DNA of 64,000 bases from Bacteroidota bacterium (lineage in GTDB: Bacteria; Bacteroidota; Bacteroidia; Palsa-965), in the NCBI GenBank assembly GCA_003153435.1, contig PLYR01000020.1, positions 50,304 through 114,303 on the forward strand, read 5' to 3'. The stretch's first letter is position 1, and every line of letters starts with the position of its first letter. Of this stretch, positions 1 to 9,368 are shown piece after piece. Both the position numbers and the translations under genes were made by a program. The notes below the pieces were generated by a model. It was not told where the DNA came from. It saw only the letters and a program-made list of their open reading frames with translations, and ran no database searches.

Positions 1-666
1 TCTGGTGGAAAGGGAGGAACGGATATCTATATGGTTAAGAAGCTCCCTACCGGCGACTGGGCCGTGCCTCAACCTATTACCATTATTAATACCAAATACA
101 GGGAAGACTTCCCGTTTATGGCCTCTGATGGAAAAACCCTTTTCTTCTCCTCTGAAGGACATTCAAGCATGGGGGGATTCGATCTGTTTAAAACCGTTTA
201 TAACGAAGAAACCAATGCCTGGTCTGCACCTAAAAATCTTGGGTATCCGATAAACGACAGCCAGGATAACCGATCCATCTCTTTTTCAAAAGATAACCGC
301 TATGGTTATATCTCTTCAGCAAGAGAAGGTGGAATGGGCGACCTGGATATTTACCGCATTACCTTTGATGAAATGAACCCTCGTTATACCATTGTAACCG
401 GATACATCATGATCGGTGATTCCACCAATAAGAAAAAGGCCAACAATTCCATTATTACGGTTACTAATGCGGTTAACTCCAAACATGTAGGTAACTATAC
501 CCCGGCACCCGGAAGTGGGAATTATGTGATGGCACTTCCTCCCGGAAAATATACGATGAGCGTGGATTGCCCGGGAACAAAACCTTTTACAACCCCATTG
601 CAAATCCTCGACCTGGGCTCTTTCCAGCCTGAAACCACCTTAAATGTGCTGCTCAATCCGAAGTGA
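1..666 (+). CDS. PD40/WD40-like beta-propeller protein, 5'-truncated
   Basis: The frame is open to the left edge, so only the C-terminal 221 residues are seen. Two PD40-type (PF07676) blades are visible: the pattern SDGKTLFFSSEG...GGFDLF at about residues 40-60, and SKDNRYGYISSAREGGMGDL at about 96-115. A beta-sandwich of the carboxypeptidase-regulatory/CNA-B kind follows (GYIMIGD...ALPPGKYTMSVDCPG). This order resembles PorE-like T9SS envelope proteins, but those continue into an OmpA peptidoglycan-binding domain and this frame stops after the sandwich. It is probably periplasmic or outer-membrane associated. The function is inferred from domain order only, and the N-terminus lies outside the window. 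Confidence 0.8.
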   Translation, partial: SGGKGGTDIYMVKKLPTGDWAVPQPITIINTKYREDFPFMASDGKTLFFSSEGHSSMGGFDLFKTVYNEETNAWSAPKNLGYPINDSQDNRSISFSKDNRYGYISSAREGGMGDLDIYRITFDEMNPRYTIVTGYIMIGDSTNKKKANNSIITVTNAVNSKHVGNYTPAPGSGNYVMALPPGKYTMSVDCPGTKPFTTPLQILDLGSFQPETTLNVLLNPK

Positions 667-756
667 CCACTACCTGTTTCAAAAGTGCAACGGCTTCTCC
701 CTTGTGGCTTTTTTATATTCCTGTTCCTCTCCTCTTCACTAATATCCTATAACCGT

Positions 757-1572
757 ATGCAACTACTCAATTTAAAACGTCCGATTGCTTTTTTTGACCT
801 CGAAACAACAGGAGTAAATGTGGCCAGTGATCGAATTGTAGAAATCGCTATTGTCAAGATCATGCCTGACGGAAGCAAAGAGTGCAAGGATAAAAGGATT
901 AATCCCGGAATTCCAATTCCTCTTGAATCTTCACTTGTACATGGGATATACGACAAAGACGTCGCCGATGCGCCGACATTCAAAGCCATAGGAAAGAGTC
1001 TGGCTGAATTTCTGAAAGACTGTGACCTTGGCGGTTACAATTCCAACAAGTTTGACATTCCGTTGCTGATGGAAGAGTTCCTGCGGGCGGAGATAGAGTT
1101 TAATCTGGAAGACAGGAATTGTGTAGATGTGCAGAATATTTTCCATCAGATGGAACAGCGGACACTCAAGGCAGCATACCAATTCTACTGCGGCAAAGAA
1201 CTCATCAATGCGCACAGCGCCCTGGCTGATATTGAGGCAACTTACGAAGTTTTTCTTGCGCAGATTGATCGTTATAAAGACAAAGAATTTACCGACAAAG
1301 CAGGAAATAAATCAATACCAGTAGTTAATGACATGAAGGCTTTGAACGATTTTACCAAGGTCACCAAAAATGTGGATCTGGCAGGCCGAATTGTATATAA
1401 TGATAAAGGTGTAGAAGTCTTTAATTTTGGTAAACACACAGGGAAACCTGTTGCAGAGGTGCTAAAAGCAGAACCTTCTTATTATGCCTGGATGCAACAG
1501 GGAGATTTTCCTTTGTATACCAAGAAAGTGCTTACCCGGATAAAACTAAAAAACCTCAACACCAAAGAATAA
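757..1572 (+). CDS. DEDDh 3'-5' exonuclease (DnaQ-like) with C-terminal DUF3820-like domain
   Basis: The 271-residue protein has an RNase T/DnaQ exonuclease fold with all five DEDDh residues visible: D14 and E16 in FFDLETTG, D100 in NSNKFDIPLL, and H153 and D158 in HSALADIEA. The C-terminus, about residues 205-265 with FNFGKHTGKPVAEV, matches the small DUF3820 domain often fused to such exonucleases in Bacteroidota. I chose ATG 757. An upstream in-frame GTG at 685 would add a hydrophobic stretch that does not belong to the family. It is likely cytoplasmic and involved in proofreading or nucleic-acid trimming; the substrate cannot be read from the sequence. The next gene follows after 5 nt, suggesting co-transcription. 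Confidence 0.88.
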   Translation: MQLLNLKRPIAFFDLETTGVNVASDRIVEIAIVKIMPDGSKECKDKRINPGIPIPLESSLVHGIYDKDVADAPTFKAIGKSLAEFLKDCDLGGYNSNKFDIPLLMEEFLRAEIEFNLEDRNCVDVQNIFHQMEQRTLKAAYQFYCGKELINAHSALADIEATYEVFLAQIDRYKDKEFTDKAGNKSIPVVNDMKALNDFTKVTKNVDLAGRIVYNDKGVEVFNFGKHTGKPVAEVLKAEPSYYAWMQQGDFPLYTKKVLTRIKLKNLNTKE

Positions 1573-1577
1573 GTCCC

Positions 1578-2189
1578 ATGAAAATCATTTGTATCGGACG
1601 GAATTATGCCGCACATGCCAAAGAGATGAAGAGCGAAGTGCCGAAAGAACCTGTCTTCTTTATGAAGCCGGATACGGCTCTGATTATACGTAACCAGCCA
1701 TTCTTTATCCCCGATTTTTCAGAAGAAATTCATCACGAAGTGGAGCTCGTCTTAAAAATCAATAAAGTCGGGAGAAATATTGAGGAAAAATTCGCACATA
1801 AATACTATGATGAAATCGGAATAGGCATTGATTTCACTGCCAGGGATCTTCAAGCCCGATGCAAAGAGAAAGGGCTACCCTGGGAAATGGCCAAAGCCTT
1901 TGATGGTTCTGCACCGCTTGGTGAATTCAAACGCAAAGAAGACCTTCCAAAACCTGAAATGATCGGGTTTCATCTGGATATTAACGGTAAAACCGTACAA
2001 GAAGGGAACACTCGTGATCTGCTCTTTTCATTCGATAAAATCATAGCCTACGTCTCCCGTTTTATTACTCTGAAAAAAGGAGACCTGATCTTTACCGGAA
2101 CACCTGAAGGAGTGGGGCCAGTTAAAATAAATGACAAGCTGGAAGCTTATATAGGTGAAGAAAAACTGCTCTCCTTTAATGTGAAATGA
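1578..2189 (+). CDS. Fumarylacetoacetate hydrolase (FAH) family protein
   Basis: At 203 residues this is a compact, single-domain FAH protein (FAHD1-like size). The signature N-terminus IGRNYAAHAKEM and the metal ligands E54, E56 (HHEVELV) and D85 (IDFTARD) are present, followed by the typical TGTPEGVGP near residue 175. Relatives act as acylpyruvases, oxaloacetate decarboxylases or 2-hydroxyhepta-2,4-diene-1,7-dioate isomerases, and the exact substrate cannot be decided here. It lies 5 nt after the exonuclease gene and is probably in the same transcript. It converges with the secreted peptidase gene on the other strand. Confidence 0.88.
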   Translation: MKIICIGRNYAAHAKEMKSEVPKEPVFFMKPDTALIIRNQPFFIPDFSEEIHHEVELVLKINKVGRNIEEKFAHKYYDEIGIGIDFTARDLQARCKEKGLPWEMAKAFDGSAPLGEFKRKEDLPKPEMIGFHLDINGKTVQEGNTRDLLFSFDKIIAYVSRFITLKKGDLIFTGTPEGVGPVKINDKLEAYIGEEKLLSFNVK

Positions 2190-2213
2190 TTTTAAACCCA
2201 GCAGAGAAGCTCC

Positions 2214-3926
2214 TTACTCTTTTACAAGTTTCTTTACAAAAACTTCATTTCCGGTCTTTACAGTAAGCAGATACAAACCCGCAGGAATGGGAGATAATCC
2301 GGAGAGTACCCAGTTATTATAGGATTGCACCGCAGCCCGGTGTGTCTCTGTGTAGATCACCCTTCCGCAAAGATCAGAGAGCGTAACCCCGACATCCTGG
2401 CTTTGAGAAGACCAGAAGATAACCCGGAGCGAGCCTGTAAACGGGTTAGGAAAAATGTTCGATAGATAATCTCCGTCAGTTACGGATACTTCATGAATAC
2501 CCAGACTGGAATTAGCCAGACAGAAATCAGGAATACCATAACCTAACATTGAATCCGGATGAGCGAATTGAGTTGCGCTCTTCTCAATGGCTTGTAGAAT
2601 TTGTGTATTGCTTAATGTGGGATGAGCCTGCCATAAGCATGCTACCATTCCACACATAATTGGAGAAGCGAATGAAGTTCCGTTCTGAGCCAATATTCCA
2701 TTGCTGGCCCAGTCTGCAACAATGCTCCCCTCCCCTTCCGATGCCACTGCCGGTTTAATATCTCCGCCTGAACCAGGCCCCTCTGAACTAAAACTTGAAT
2801 ATACACCCGATGAGTTCACAGATCCAACCGCCAGTACACTATCGGCATCCGCAGGCGTTCCTATATAATGCCATGCAGTACCGCCCATATTGCCTGCTGC
2901 ACAAACCACTGCTATCCCTTTGTTCGATGCAAAATTAGCCGCCCTTGCACAGGGAGTGGTGTGCCCGTTCATACTGGCATAATTATGATTGAGGATAGTA
3001 TCATCAAAGGTGGTATAGCCCAGTGAAGTATTGATCACATCAGCTCCTACACTATCAGCCCGCTCCGCACCGGCTGCCCAGTTATATTCTTCTACAACAT
3101 ATTCAGAATTTATATCTTCTGTAATAAATAACCAGTATTTCGCCTTCGGGGCTGTTCCGATAATGCTTCCCGGCATATTTCCTCCCATACAAGATAATAC
3201 ACAGGTGCCATGAAAGTGGCGGTCGGCTCCATAAACAGAATCATTTTCATCCACAAAATCATGTGTTCCGAGAATCTGATTGTTGACACGCAGGCTGTCA
3301 AAAGCCTTCAGTGTATCTACATGCTGAAACCCAGCATCCAGAATGGCTATGACCATGCCCTGTCCTTGATAACCTTTGTCATGCATGCAAACTCCATTGA
3401 GCATGCTAATCTGATTTAATGAAGGGCCATAATTCAAACTGGCTGGGGTTGGATCAGAAGAAATAAGTTTGTGAGAATCAGCTATTGGAACAGATCTGAA
3501 TTTATCATAGGAACCGGCACCCGGTGCCTGCTTTATTCCGCCTACAGGAAGTGAACCAGCCACAAAAGACAGATTCGTGATGGCGGTTAACTGAGCCTGG
3601 CCTGTAACTTTAACCACCACCCCATTAAACCATTTACTCCGGAGATGAATATGCGCTCCGGTAGCCGCAACACTATCTACATAGCTTTGATTAACCGGAA
3701 GGTCTGTAAATGTAATCGGAATGGATTGATTAAGACGGCGCTGAATAGAACGGGCACTCAGGAATGCCGAGGGAGTGGTAACAGAATAGGGTGAATTATT
3801 TTTATCCTTGAACTGAATCCAATAACGACTAATGCCCACTGAAACAGTCTGCCCCCACGAAAACGGACCAATAAAACATACCCCTATAATAAGAAGAATA
3901 ACCGATTTCAGAAATGCAGGTTTCAT
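2214..3926 (-). CDS. Secreted S8 (subtilisin-like) peptidase with T9SS sorting domain
   Basis: The 570-residue protein has a signal peptide (residues 1-26), a propeptide-like region, then a subtilase domain with the triad D197 (AILDAGF), H239 (HFHGTCV) and S418 (NGTSFASPI), and the oxyanion Asn in AAGN around 346. Residues about 488-570 form a type A T9SS C-terminal domain (IFPNPFTGSLRV...GLYLLTVKTG...KKLVKE), so it should be exported across the outer membrane by the Por system and released or anchored at the surface. Its start overlaps the stop of the upstream lipoprotein gene by 4 nt, so the two are translationally coupled. Confidence 0.92.
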   Translation of the reverse strand: MKPAFLKSVILLIIGVCFIGPFSWGQTVSVGISRYWIQFKDKNNSPYSVTTPSAFLSARSIQRRLNQSIPITFTDLPVNQSYVDSVAATGAHIHLRSKWFNGVVVKVTGQAQLTAITNLSFVAGSLPVGGIKQAPGAGSYDKFRSVPIADSHKLISSDPTPASLNYGPSLNQISMLNGVCMHDKGYQGQGMVIAILDAGFQHVDTLKAFDSLRVNNQILGTHDFVDENDSVYGADRHFHGTCVLSCMGGNMPGSIIGTAPKAKYWLFITEDINSEYVVEEYNWAAGAERADSVGADVINTSLGYTTFDDTILNHNYASMNGHTTPCARAANFASNKGIAVVCAAGNMGGTAWHYIGTPADADSVLAVGSVNSSGVYSSFSSEGPGSGGDIKPAVASEGEGSIVADWASNGILAQNGTSFASPIMCGMVACLWQAHPTLSNTQILQAIEKSATQFAHPDSMLGYGIPDFCLANSSLGIHEVSVTDGDYLSNIFPNPFTGSLRVIFWSSQSQDVGVTLSDLCGRVIYTETHRAAVQSYNNWVLSGLSPIPAGLYLLTVKTGNEVFVKKLVKE

Positions 3927-4636
3927 TGTCTTCCGAATTTATTGATAGTGGACTTACAGATTACACCACTCTTGATCCTGTTCAGAACAGAAACTCCTAT
4001 TACGATATTATTATCAGTAACATCTATGACTTGTCTGGAAACAAGTCCTACATTTTTGGCATAGGTATTAATATATGATTTGTAGTAAAGCAAGTTAGTA
4101 TCAATCTTTTCAATGACCTGAGCAGTGGAGTCAAAACTCATGCTTCCAATGGTCTGCTTCAGATTCACAGGGCCGAATTGATATTCACAATCTCCCATGG
4201 TGTTCTGGGCATTACCGTTCCAGGTAGGCTGGGTTGAATTTACCGGAAAGATCATTTTCACATATCTTACATTATCCTCCACCCGCTCATAATGTGTACT
4301 TGTTCTTGTACTGTACCAGACATTTTTAAGCGTCCAGGGAATGGAATCATAAGGGTGAACGGAGTCATGCATCCGGACATATCTTTCTATTCGAAGCGAT
4401 GGCCTTCCCTCGTTATCTGGAAACACAGACTCTACATACTCTTTAAGCTGATATTTAAATCGGATCGTATCTCTGGTAAATCCATCATAAATCACTGAAT
4501 CAACATCATAGATCACATACCTGCCAACGTCAGATGGGGTATAGGTATAGCCCATATCAAAATGGAGTTCATTATCCTTCTTGCAGGAGAAGAAAAACAC
4601 AACACCGAAGAGCATAAGAACCAAAAGTTTTCTCAC
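3923..4636 (-). CDS. Uncharacterised lipoprotein coupled to the secreted subtilase
   Basis: The protein of 237 residues starts with RKLLVLMLFGVVFFFSC, a lipoprotein signal with Cys at about residue 18, followed by KKDNE. No known domain is recognisable. The rest is mixed beta with GRYVIYDVDSVIYDG near the start, and the C-terminus is KSTINKFGRQ. I chose the GTG at 4636 because it places the lipoprotein signal at the N-terminus and leaves a 10-nt gap to mnmA. A longer frame would run into mnmA and begin with a non-signal sequence. It sits between mnmA and the subtilase, all on the minus strand and tightly packed. Its role is unknown. Confidence 0.75.
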   Translation of the reverse strand: MRKLLVLMLFGVVFFFSCKKDNELHFDMGYTYTPSDVGRYVIYDVDSVIYDGFTRDTIRFKYQLKEYVESVFPDNEGRPSLRIERYVRMHDSVHPYDSIPWTLKNVWYSTRTSTHYERVEDNVRYVKMIFPVNSTQPTWNGNAQNTMGDCEYQFGPVNLKQTIGSMSFDSTAQVIEKIDTNLLYYKSYINTYAKNVGLVSRQVIDVTDNNIVIGVSVLNRIKSGVICKSTINKFGRQ

Positions 4637-4646
4637 ATGTCTGAGC

Positions 4647-5747
4647 TTAGATGATAAAGCCTCCTCCAACCAAGTCATTTCCTTCGTAGAATACAGCGCT
4701 CTGTCCGGGAGCGATTGCACTCACCTTTTCATGAAACAGCACTTCCAGCTTGTCACCGTTGTGACTGACATTAGCCATCATGCCTGCGTCTTTATAACGA
4801 ATCCTGGTAAGCGCAGCATAGTCTTCGGGAAGAGTTGTGTACTTGATGAGGTTAAAATTTCTTACACTCATCTTTTGTTTCTCAAGTTCCTCTTTTTTGC
4901 CAAGGACAACGGTATTGCTCTCTGGCTTTATTTCAGTCACGAACATAGGCTCCCCGAAAGCAATATCCAGACCTTTCCTTTGACCCACTGTATAAAAAGG
5001 GTAACCTTTATGCTTCCCAACGACTGTACCATCTGCAAGTACAAACGACCCTCCATCAACACGCTCTTCCAGGTCGGTCACCTTCCGCTTGAGGAATGCC
5101 CGGTAGTCATTATCCGGGACAAAACATATTTCATAGCTCTCACTCTTTTTGGCAAGCTCTTCATACCCGCTCTCAATCGCCATCTGTTTGATTTCCGACT
5201 TCCGAAACTTACCCAGAGGAAAAATAGTTCGTTTAAGGCTTTCCTGAGTAAGGCCCCAGAGCACATAACTTTGATCTTTACTCTCATCAAGGCCTTTGGA
5301 AACCACGTATCTCCCGTTCTCCAGTCTCACTTGGGCATAGTGTCCGGTAGCTATAAATTCACAATCCAGCTGATCAGCCCTTTTCAGAAGCGCATCCCAT
5401 TTAATATGGGTATTACAGAGTACGCATGGGTTAGGTGTTCTTCCAGCGAGGTATTCCTCCACAAAGTTGTCGATTATATAATCTCCGAATTCAGCACGGA
5501 TATCCAGGATAAAATGAGGAAAGCCATGGTTTACCGCAAGGATCCTGGCATCATTTATAGAATCAAGACTACAACAGCCGGTTTCTTTTTTAGACCCGCC
5601 TACACCGGCATAGTCCCATGTCTTCATCGTAATACCGATCACTTCATAACCTTCCTTATGAAGCATCATGGCAGTAACAGAGCTGTCAATTCCACCGCTC
5701 ATCGCCACCAGTACCTTACCTTTTTTAGTTGTCCCCATCATTATCAC
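4647..5747 (-). CDS. mnmA: tRNA-specific 2-thiouridylase MnmA
   Basis: This enzyme makes the 2-thio group of U34 in tRNA-Lys/Glu/Gln. The PP-loop AMSGGIDSS (about residues 15-23) activates the uridine by adenylation. The two catalytic cysteines are in NPCVLCN (about residue 110) and EICFVPDN (about 205). Length (366 aa) and the C-terminal beta-barrel (ALTRIRYKD, AIAPGQSAVFY) fit the family. The first codons read MIMM, so the start could be any of the three nearby ATGs at 5738-5747. The start region overlaps the end of the upstream YwqK-like gene by up to 23 nt, which suggests coupled translation. Confidence 0.97.
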   Translation of the reverse strand: MIMMGTTKKGKVLVAMSGGIDSSVTAMMLHKEGYEVIGITMKTWDYAGVGGSKKETGCCSLDSINDARILAVNHGFPHFILDIRAEFGDYIIDNFVEEYLAGRTPNPCVLCNTHIKWDALLKRADQLDCEFIATGHYAQVRLENGRYVVSKGLDESKDQSYVLWGLTQESLKRTIFPLGKFRKSEIKQMAIESGYEELAKKSESYEICFVPDNDYRAFLKRKVTDLEERVDGGSFVLADGTVVGKHKGYPFYTVGQRKGLDIAFGEPMFVTEIKPESNTVVLGKKEELEKQKMSVRNFNLIKYTTLPEDYAALTRIRYKDAGMMANVSHNGDKLEVLFHEKVSAIAPGQSAVFYEGNDLVGGGFII

Positions 5748-6555
5748 CCTTTACCGGTGGTCCTCCGTTATGTTCAAGCTCATTCTTTTCTTTATTTTCT
5801 TCCAGTCCGTCTTTGATGAGCTTATCAATATCAATATTTGGTTTCCCTAGCAGTTTTCCATTTTTAAACTCATCTATATGGTCTTCCTTTAGAATTCCAC
5901 ATTTATAAAAAAACCATTTTCCGTCCGGGAGGCAGTTATGGTAATTAGCTACAATCCTCTTTTGCCCCGCAGGGCAATAATAAGTTACAATTCCTTCCAG
6001 ACAACCCTTCAGATAGGTCCCTTCTGCTTTTAAAGTCCCGTCTGAATCATATTGTTTCCAGGGCCCTTCCTGAATATTTCCTTTAAAGGTATATTCCTCA
6101 GCTACTTTTCCATTGACAAAATAGGTAATACTTTTACCCTCCTTCTTTCCTCCCACATAGGCTTCTCTTGAAACGAGCACGGTATCGGAAGAGAAAAATG
6201 TCCACACACTGTCCCTTTCCTGGCTCTTATACTTTCCTTTTACCCAAACATTTCCATTGCGGTGGTACATGGTCGTATTACACGATTTGCCATCTCTTGA
6301 AAATAATGATATTGCGGTGAGCGCCCCATCTTCATCATAATACTTGAAAGTACCTATAGGCTTATCATTTCTGAATGTTCCTTCGTAAACCGTCTTTCCG
6401 TTCTTATCCGTTTTTCTGAATTTTCCCTGCTTCATCCCTTTAGAATCTACCCAATTGATGGAATCATGTTTGGTACCAAACTCCGTTTGTCCACTAACCG
6501 GAAGGAACCAACCCAGGCATAGAATAAGAATGAGGTAAGAAGAGCTGAATTTCAT
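5725..6555 (-). CDS. Secreted MORN-repeat protein of the YwqK type
   Basis: The 276-residue protein has a signal peptide (about residues 1-22, ending VSGQ) followed by repeated blades of the form EGxFxNGKxxGxWxYY: YEGTFRNDKPIGTFKYY, GKKEGKSITYF, GNIQEGPWKQYDSDG, GKWFFYKCG. These are MORN/YwqK repeats. Databases sometimes call the family a toxin-antitoxin antitoxin, but nothing here supports that: there is no partner toxin, and the protein is exported. The tail is acidic and hydrophilic (DGLEENKEKNELEHNGG...). It precedes mnmA and overlaps it. The function is unknown. A second member occurs at 56303-57082. Confidence 0.82.
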   Translation of the reverse strand: MKFSSSYLILILCLGWFLPVSGQTEFGTKHDSINWVDSKGMKQGKFRKTDKNGKTVYEGTFRNDKPIGTFKYYDEDGALTAISLFSRDGKSCNTTMYHRNGNVWVKGKYKSQERDSVWTFFSSDTVLVSREAYVGGKKEGKSITYFVNGKVAEEYTFKGNIQEGPWKQYDSDGTLKAEGTYLKGCLEGIVTYYCPAGQKRIVANYHNCLPDGKWFFYKCGILKEDHIDEFKNGKLLGKPNIDIDKLIKDGLEENKEKNELEHNGGPPVKGDNDGDN

Positions 6556-6650
6556 GTTCTAAAAGATCCTACGAAGATACGCTTTTTAAGAATGGATTTC
6601 ACTAAAGAGTGCGTCCTTTCAGTGAGATAGAAATTCCTTATTTTAGCAGA

Positions 6651-7343
6651 ATGAAGTTGAAACAGAAAGGGTTAGGCCTTCTCAAAATCACCATACTCCT
6701 TCTGTTCTTGATGAGCATATTGGGTGGATGCGCACTCTTTAGGCCAGCTCCCCAGAAGCTGTTCCAGCATGCCAGAATCTATGAACCTTTTGATGCCATC
6801 ATTGTTCCAGGCATCCCCCTTCGCAATGGTGGTACCTGGGATTCTATCATGAAAGCCCGGGTGCTTTGGTCGGTGTACCTTTATAATAAAGGAATCACCA
6901 AGAATATTATCTTTTCAGGTAATGCGGTTTATTCGCCTTATATAGAAGCCCAGGCGATGTCTCTTTATGCCCAGGCCCTTGGAATTCCAAAAGAGCATAT
7001 TGTCATAGAACCTCTGGCACTCCATAGTACGGAGAATGTTTATTTCTCTTATAAAATCGCAAGGGAAAAAGGATTTAAGTCAATCGGACTTGCTACCGAT
7101 CCATTCCAGGCTGCACTTCTCTATCGTTTCACAAAGAAACGGTTCAGAACCAGAATCACCCCAATACCGATCCTCTTCGACACGATCCGAACTATGAATT
7201 CAGTTCGACCAGTCATTGACCCCCAGCCCGCATATGTGGAGAACTGGAAGTCTATCATTGAAACACAAAGTGCCCGCTTCCGGAGAAGGGGCACTCGTGG
7301 TAAAAACATTCACTTCGAAAAGCGAAGAATGGATGCGCTCTGA
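6651..7343 (+). CDS. ElyC/SanA/YdcF (DUF218) family envelope protein
   Basis: The 230-residue protein starts with a hydrophobic segment (LLKITILLLFLMSILGGCALF) that reads as a lipoprotein or membrane-anchor signal. The DUF218 core follows: DAIIVPGIP, KARVLWSVYLYNKG, NIIFSGNAVYSPYIEAQAM, and HSTENVYFS with the conserved S/T-EN. Relatives (SanA, ElyC, YdcF) affect envelope integrity and peptidoglycan precursor metabolism in Enterobacteria; that role is only an analogy here. I start at ATG 6651 because an upstream GTG at 6609 only adds a non-signal stretch. The gene converges with the PKD-domain T9SS gene 3 nt downstream. Confidence 0.85.
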   Translation: MKLKQKGLGLLKITILLLFLMSILGGCALFRPAPQKLFQHARIYEPFDAIIVPGIPLRNGGTWDSIMKARVLWSVYLYNKGITKNIIFSGNAVYSPYIEAQAMSLYAQALGIPKEHIVIEPLALHSTENVYFSYKIAREKGFKSIGLATDPFQAALLYRFTKKRFRTRITPIPILFDTIRTMNSVRPVIDPQPAYVENWKSIIETQSARFRRRGTRGKNIHFEKRRMDAL

Positions 7344-7346
7344 GTC

Positions 7347-9014
7347 TTAACGGATCAGGGTAATCTTTCTGGTCTCCAGCTGATCATTTGCATTGATCCG
7401 AACCAGGTAGGTCCCAGTGCTCAGTCCGCTCACGTCAATCACTGACTGATGTGTTCCTGCATTCTGAGTTAACAATCTTTCAGCAACCAGAACCGTTCTG
7501 CCGGTCAGATCCAGGAGAACTATTTCAACAAAGGCATCCTTTTTCAATGTATAATTGATAGTCGTAGAAGAGGAAGCTGGGTTCGGGTAAACCTTCCAGT
7601 CATCCACCAGCTTTGATTCTGTTATGCCGGTGTACAGCATATGATTCACAACATTTATTTTAGTATGATGAGAAGCAAGCCAATACGGAAGGCGTGCAGC
7701 GGTCAGTGTATCACAGGATGTAGAAGAACACCCGGTACCATCGGAGATAGTAAGACAAATGGTATACATCCCCGGAGCATTGTAAACGTGTGTTGGAGTA
7801 TAAAGACTATCCATTCCTCCGTCTCCCCAGCTCCAGCTATTTGTGATATACCCTGTACCTGATGAATTATTGGTTGCGATGTAATCGCCAACGCTCAAAG
7901 GATCCGGTGTAAGAGTAAATGAGGAATGACAGTTCGCTACATTTAAAGTAAGATCCTGGCAAACACGACAACCGTTTGCATCCTGCACACAAACTGTATC
8001 CGCTCCAACTCCATAACCTCCGAAAGAAACAGGGCCTGTATTGGATATGAGGGCACTGTGACCAGGGAAGAAGAAGGTATAAGGGGCAGTTCCACCTGCC
8101 GGAGAAGCGGTTATTGATCCATCTTGGCAGCTGGAGCATGTTGGATAGTTAGTGCTGGTGGTTGCAGTCAGATTACAGATAACAGTCCCGGTAACTTTAA
8201 CAGTATCACAAAATGAACTGCTGCAGCCCCCTGGAAAGTTCATAGAATCATTGATTGAAAGGCAAACGGTGTATATTCCAGGAACATTGTAGACATAGCT
8301 TGTCGTTGCTCCGAAACCAGTAGTACCATTTCCAAAATCCCAGTAATAAGTTGTACGGGAGCTTGTATTGACCGAGTTATTCGTAAATTGAATGGTGTTC
8401 ATGGCGGATTGAAACTTTGTGAAATGAGCATGACAGTTTGAATCATTCGACATTACGACTGCAGTGGTGGATGCATGACAACCATTAGCGTCGGTTACTG
8501 TGAGCGTATAGGTGCCCACAGGTAAACCTGAAACGGATGAAGTGGACCCACTCACCCCGCCTGACCAGGAATAGGTAAGTGTACCACTTGCTCCATAGGC
8601 AGAAAGAAATGAGGCTGCCCCATCGGTACAGGTATTGCAACTTGCATTGGTAACCTGGGTAAAAATGCCCATATTGCAAATTACGGTACCGGTAACAATT
8701 ATAGAATCGCAAAATGTGCTGTTACACCCGGTTCCAACATTGCCGCTATCCATCATGGTGAGGCAAACTGCATAATGCCCGGGAATATTGTATACATGTT
8801 GAGGGCTAGAGATCCAGTCTGATTGCCCGTCACCAAAATTCCAGCTATACTGAGTCCCGGTTACTGCACCTGTTGAAGTGTTTGTAAAACTGATAGTGTT
8901 AGGACTCGTTTGCGTCCATGTAAAGTGAGCAGAACATGCTGCCCTTGCTTCGGCACCTGCAACCAGAAGGAAACAGGCCATCAAAGCTTTGAAGAGTTGT
9001 TTTGATTTTTTCAT
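7347..9014 (-). CDS. Secreted PKD- and SprB-repeat protein with T9SS sorting domain
   Basis: After a signal peptide (KKSKQLFKALMACFLLVAG...) this 555-residue protein alternates PKD domains and SprB-type repeats: PKD1 with YSWNFGDGQ; SprB-like 1 with GTYTLTVTDANGC; PKD2 with YYWDFGNG; SprB-like 2 with TVCVQDANGC; PKD3 with NSWSWGDGG; then a type A T9SS domain (VYPNPASSSTTINYTLKKDA...GTYLVRINAND...KITLIR). Such proteins are cell-surface adhesins or matrix proteins; SprB itself is the gliding adhesin of flavobacteria. No catalytic domain is present. The start may also be the ATG at 9023. A strong promoter lies just upstream at 9061-9092. Confidence 0.88.
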   Translation of the reverse strand: MKKSKQLFKALMACFLLVAGAEARAACSAHFTWTQTSPNTISFTNTSTGAVTGTQYSWNFGDGQSDWISSPQHVYNIPGHYAVCLTMMDSGNVGTGCNSTFCDSIIVTGTVICNMGIFTQVTNASCNTCTDGAASFLSAYGASGTLTYSWSGGVSGSTSSVSGLPVGTYTLTVTDANGCHASTTAVVMSNDSNCHAHFTKFQSAMNTIQFTNNSVNTSSRTTYYWDFGNGTTGFGATTSYVYNVPGIYTVCLSINDSMNFPGGCSSSFCDTVKVTGTVICNLTATTSTNYPTCSSCQDGSITASPAGGTAPYTFFFPGHSALISNTGPVSFGGYGVGADTVCVQDANGCRVCQDLTLNVANCHSSFTLTPDPLSVGDYIATNNSSGTGYITNSWSWGDGGMDSLYTPTHVYNAPGMYTICLTISDGTGCSSTSCDTLTAARLPYWLASHHTKINVVNHMLYTGITESKLVDDWKVYPNPASSSTTINYTLKKDAFVEIVLLDLTGRTVLVAERLLTQNAGTHQSVIDVSGLSTGTYLVRINANDQLETRKITLIR

Positions 9015-9060
9015 TTTTATCATTTTTAAGAAGATTAATTTCCCGGTTTGATTTCTGTAA

Positions 9061-9092
9061 CAAATGTAGATGGGACAGATTTGATACACAAA
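9061..9092 (-). promoter_or_regulatory. Bacteroidota-type promoter of the PKD/SprB gene
   Basis: On the minus strand, TTTG (9092-9089) is followed after exactly 20 bp by TACATTTG (9068-9061). This is the canonical TTTG / TAnnTTTG -33/-7 pair of the Bacteroidota primary sigma factor. It predicts transcription starting near 9055 and a leader of about 30-40 nt before the start at 9014/9023. Confidence 0.75.
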
Positions 9093-9300
9093 GTTGTTTT
9101 CTACTATTCTTACGCGTTCAATGGAACTAATTTCTACCAAAGCAGGTCTTTCTTAGAAAATCTTATCTGAGAAAAGAAGTTCCAATGTTTTCTTTTCTCC
9201 TGTGTCCAGATATTCAATATACAATGTTGGACCCACCTTAACAAGGCCAAGAGGCCATTCGATGCTTGATCTCCTTCATCCTTCATTCATGTTAATTGAA

Positions 9301-9308
9301 TATCTTTG
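9301..9308 (+). promoter_or_regulatory. Candidate -7 element upstream of the proline-rich lipoprotein
   Basis: TATCTTTG matches the TAnnTTTG consensus 60 nt upstream of ATG 9369. No TTTG lies at the right -33 distance, so this is a half-match. The gene-free stretch 9015-9368 otherwise holds only the opposing promoter at 9061-9092; I see no RNA gene in it. Confidence 0.4.
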
Positions 9309-9368
9309 TATAGTCAGCTTTCGTTTAGGATTGACACACTGTTCCTTCTTCACAACAATCTATAAAAC

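Noticed and set aside
4581..5816. A long open frame (411 codons) on the plus strand opposite mnmA and its neighbours
   Set aside because: It runs antisense to mnmA, which has full family motifs. The translated sequence has no recognisable domain and the frame is open because of codon bias on the other strand.
5725..6555. Toxin-antitoxin system antitoxin (a database label for YwqK-type proteins)
   Set aside because: The protein has a signal peptide and MORN repeats, and no toxin gene is adjacent.
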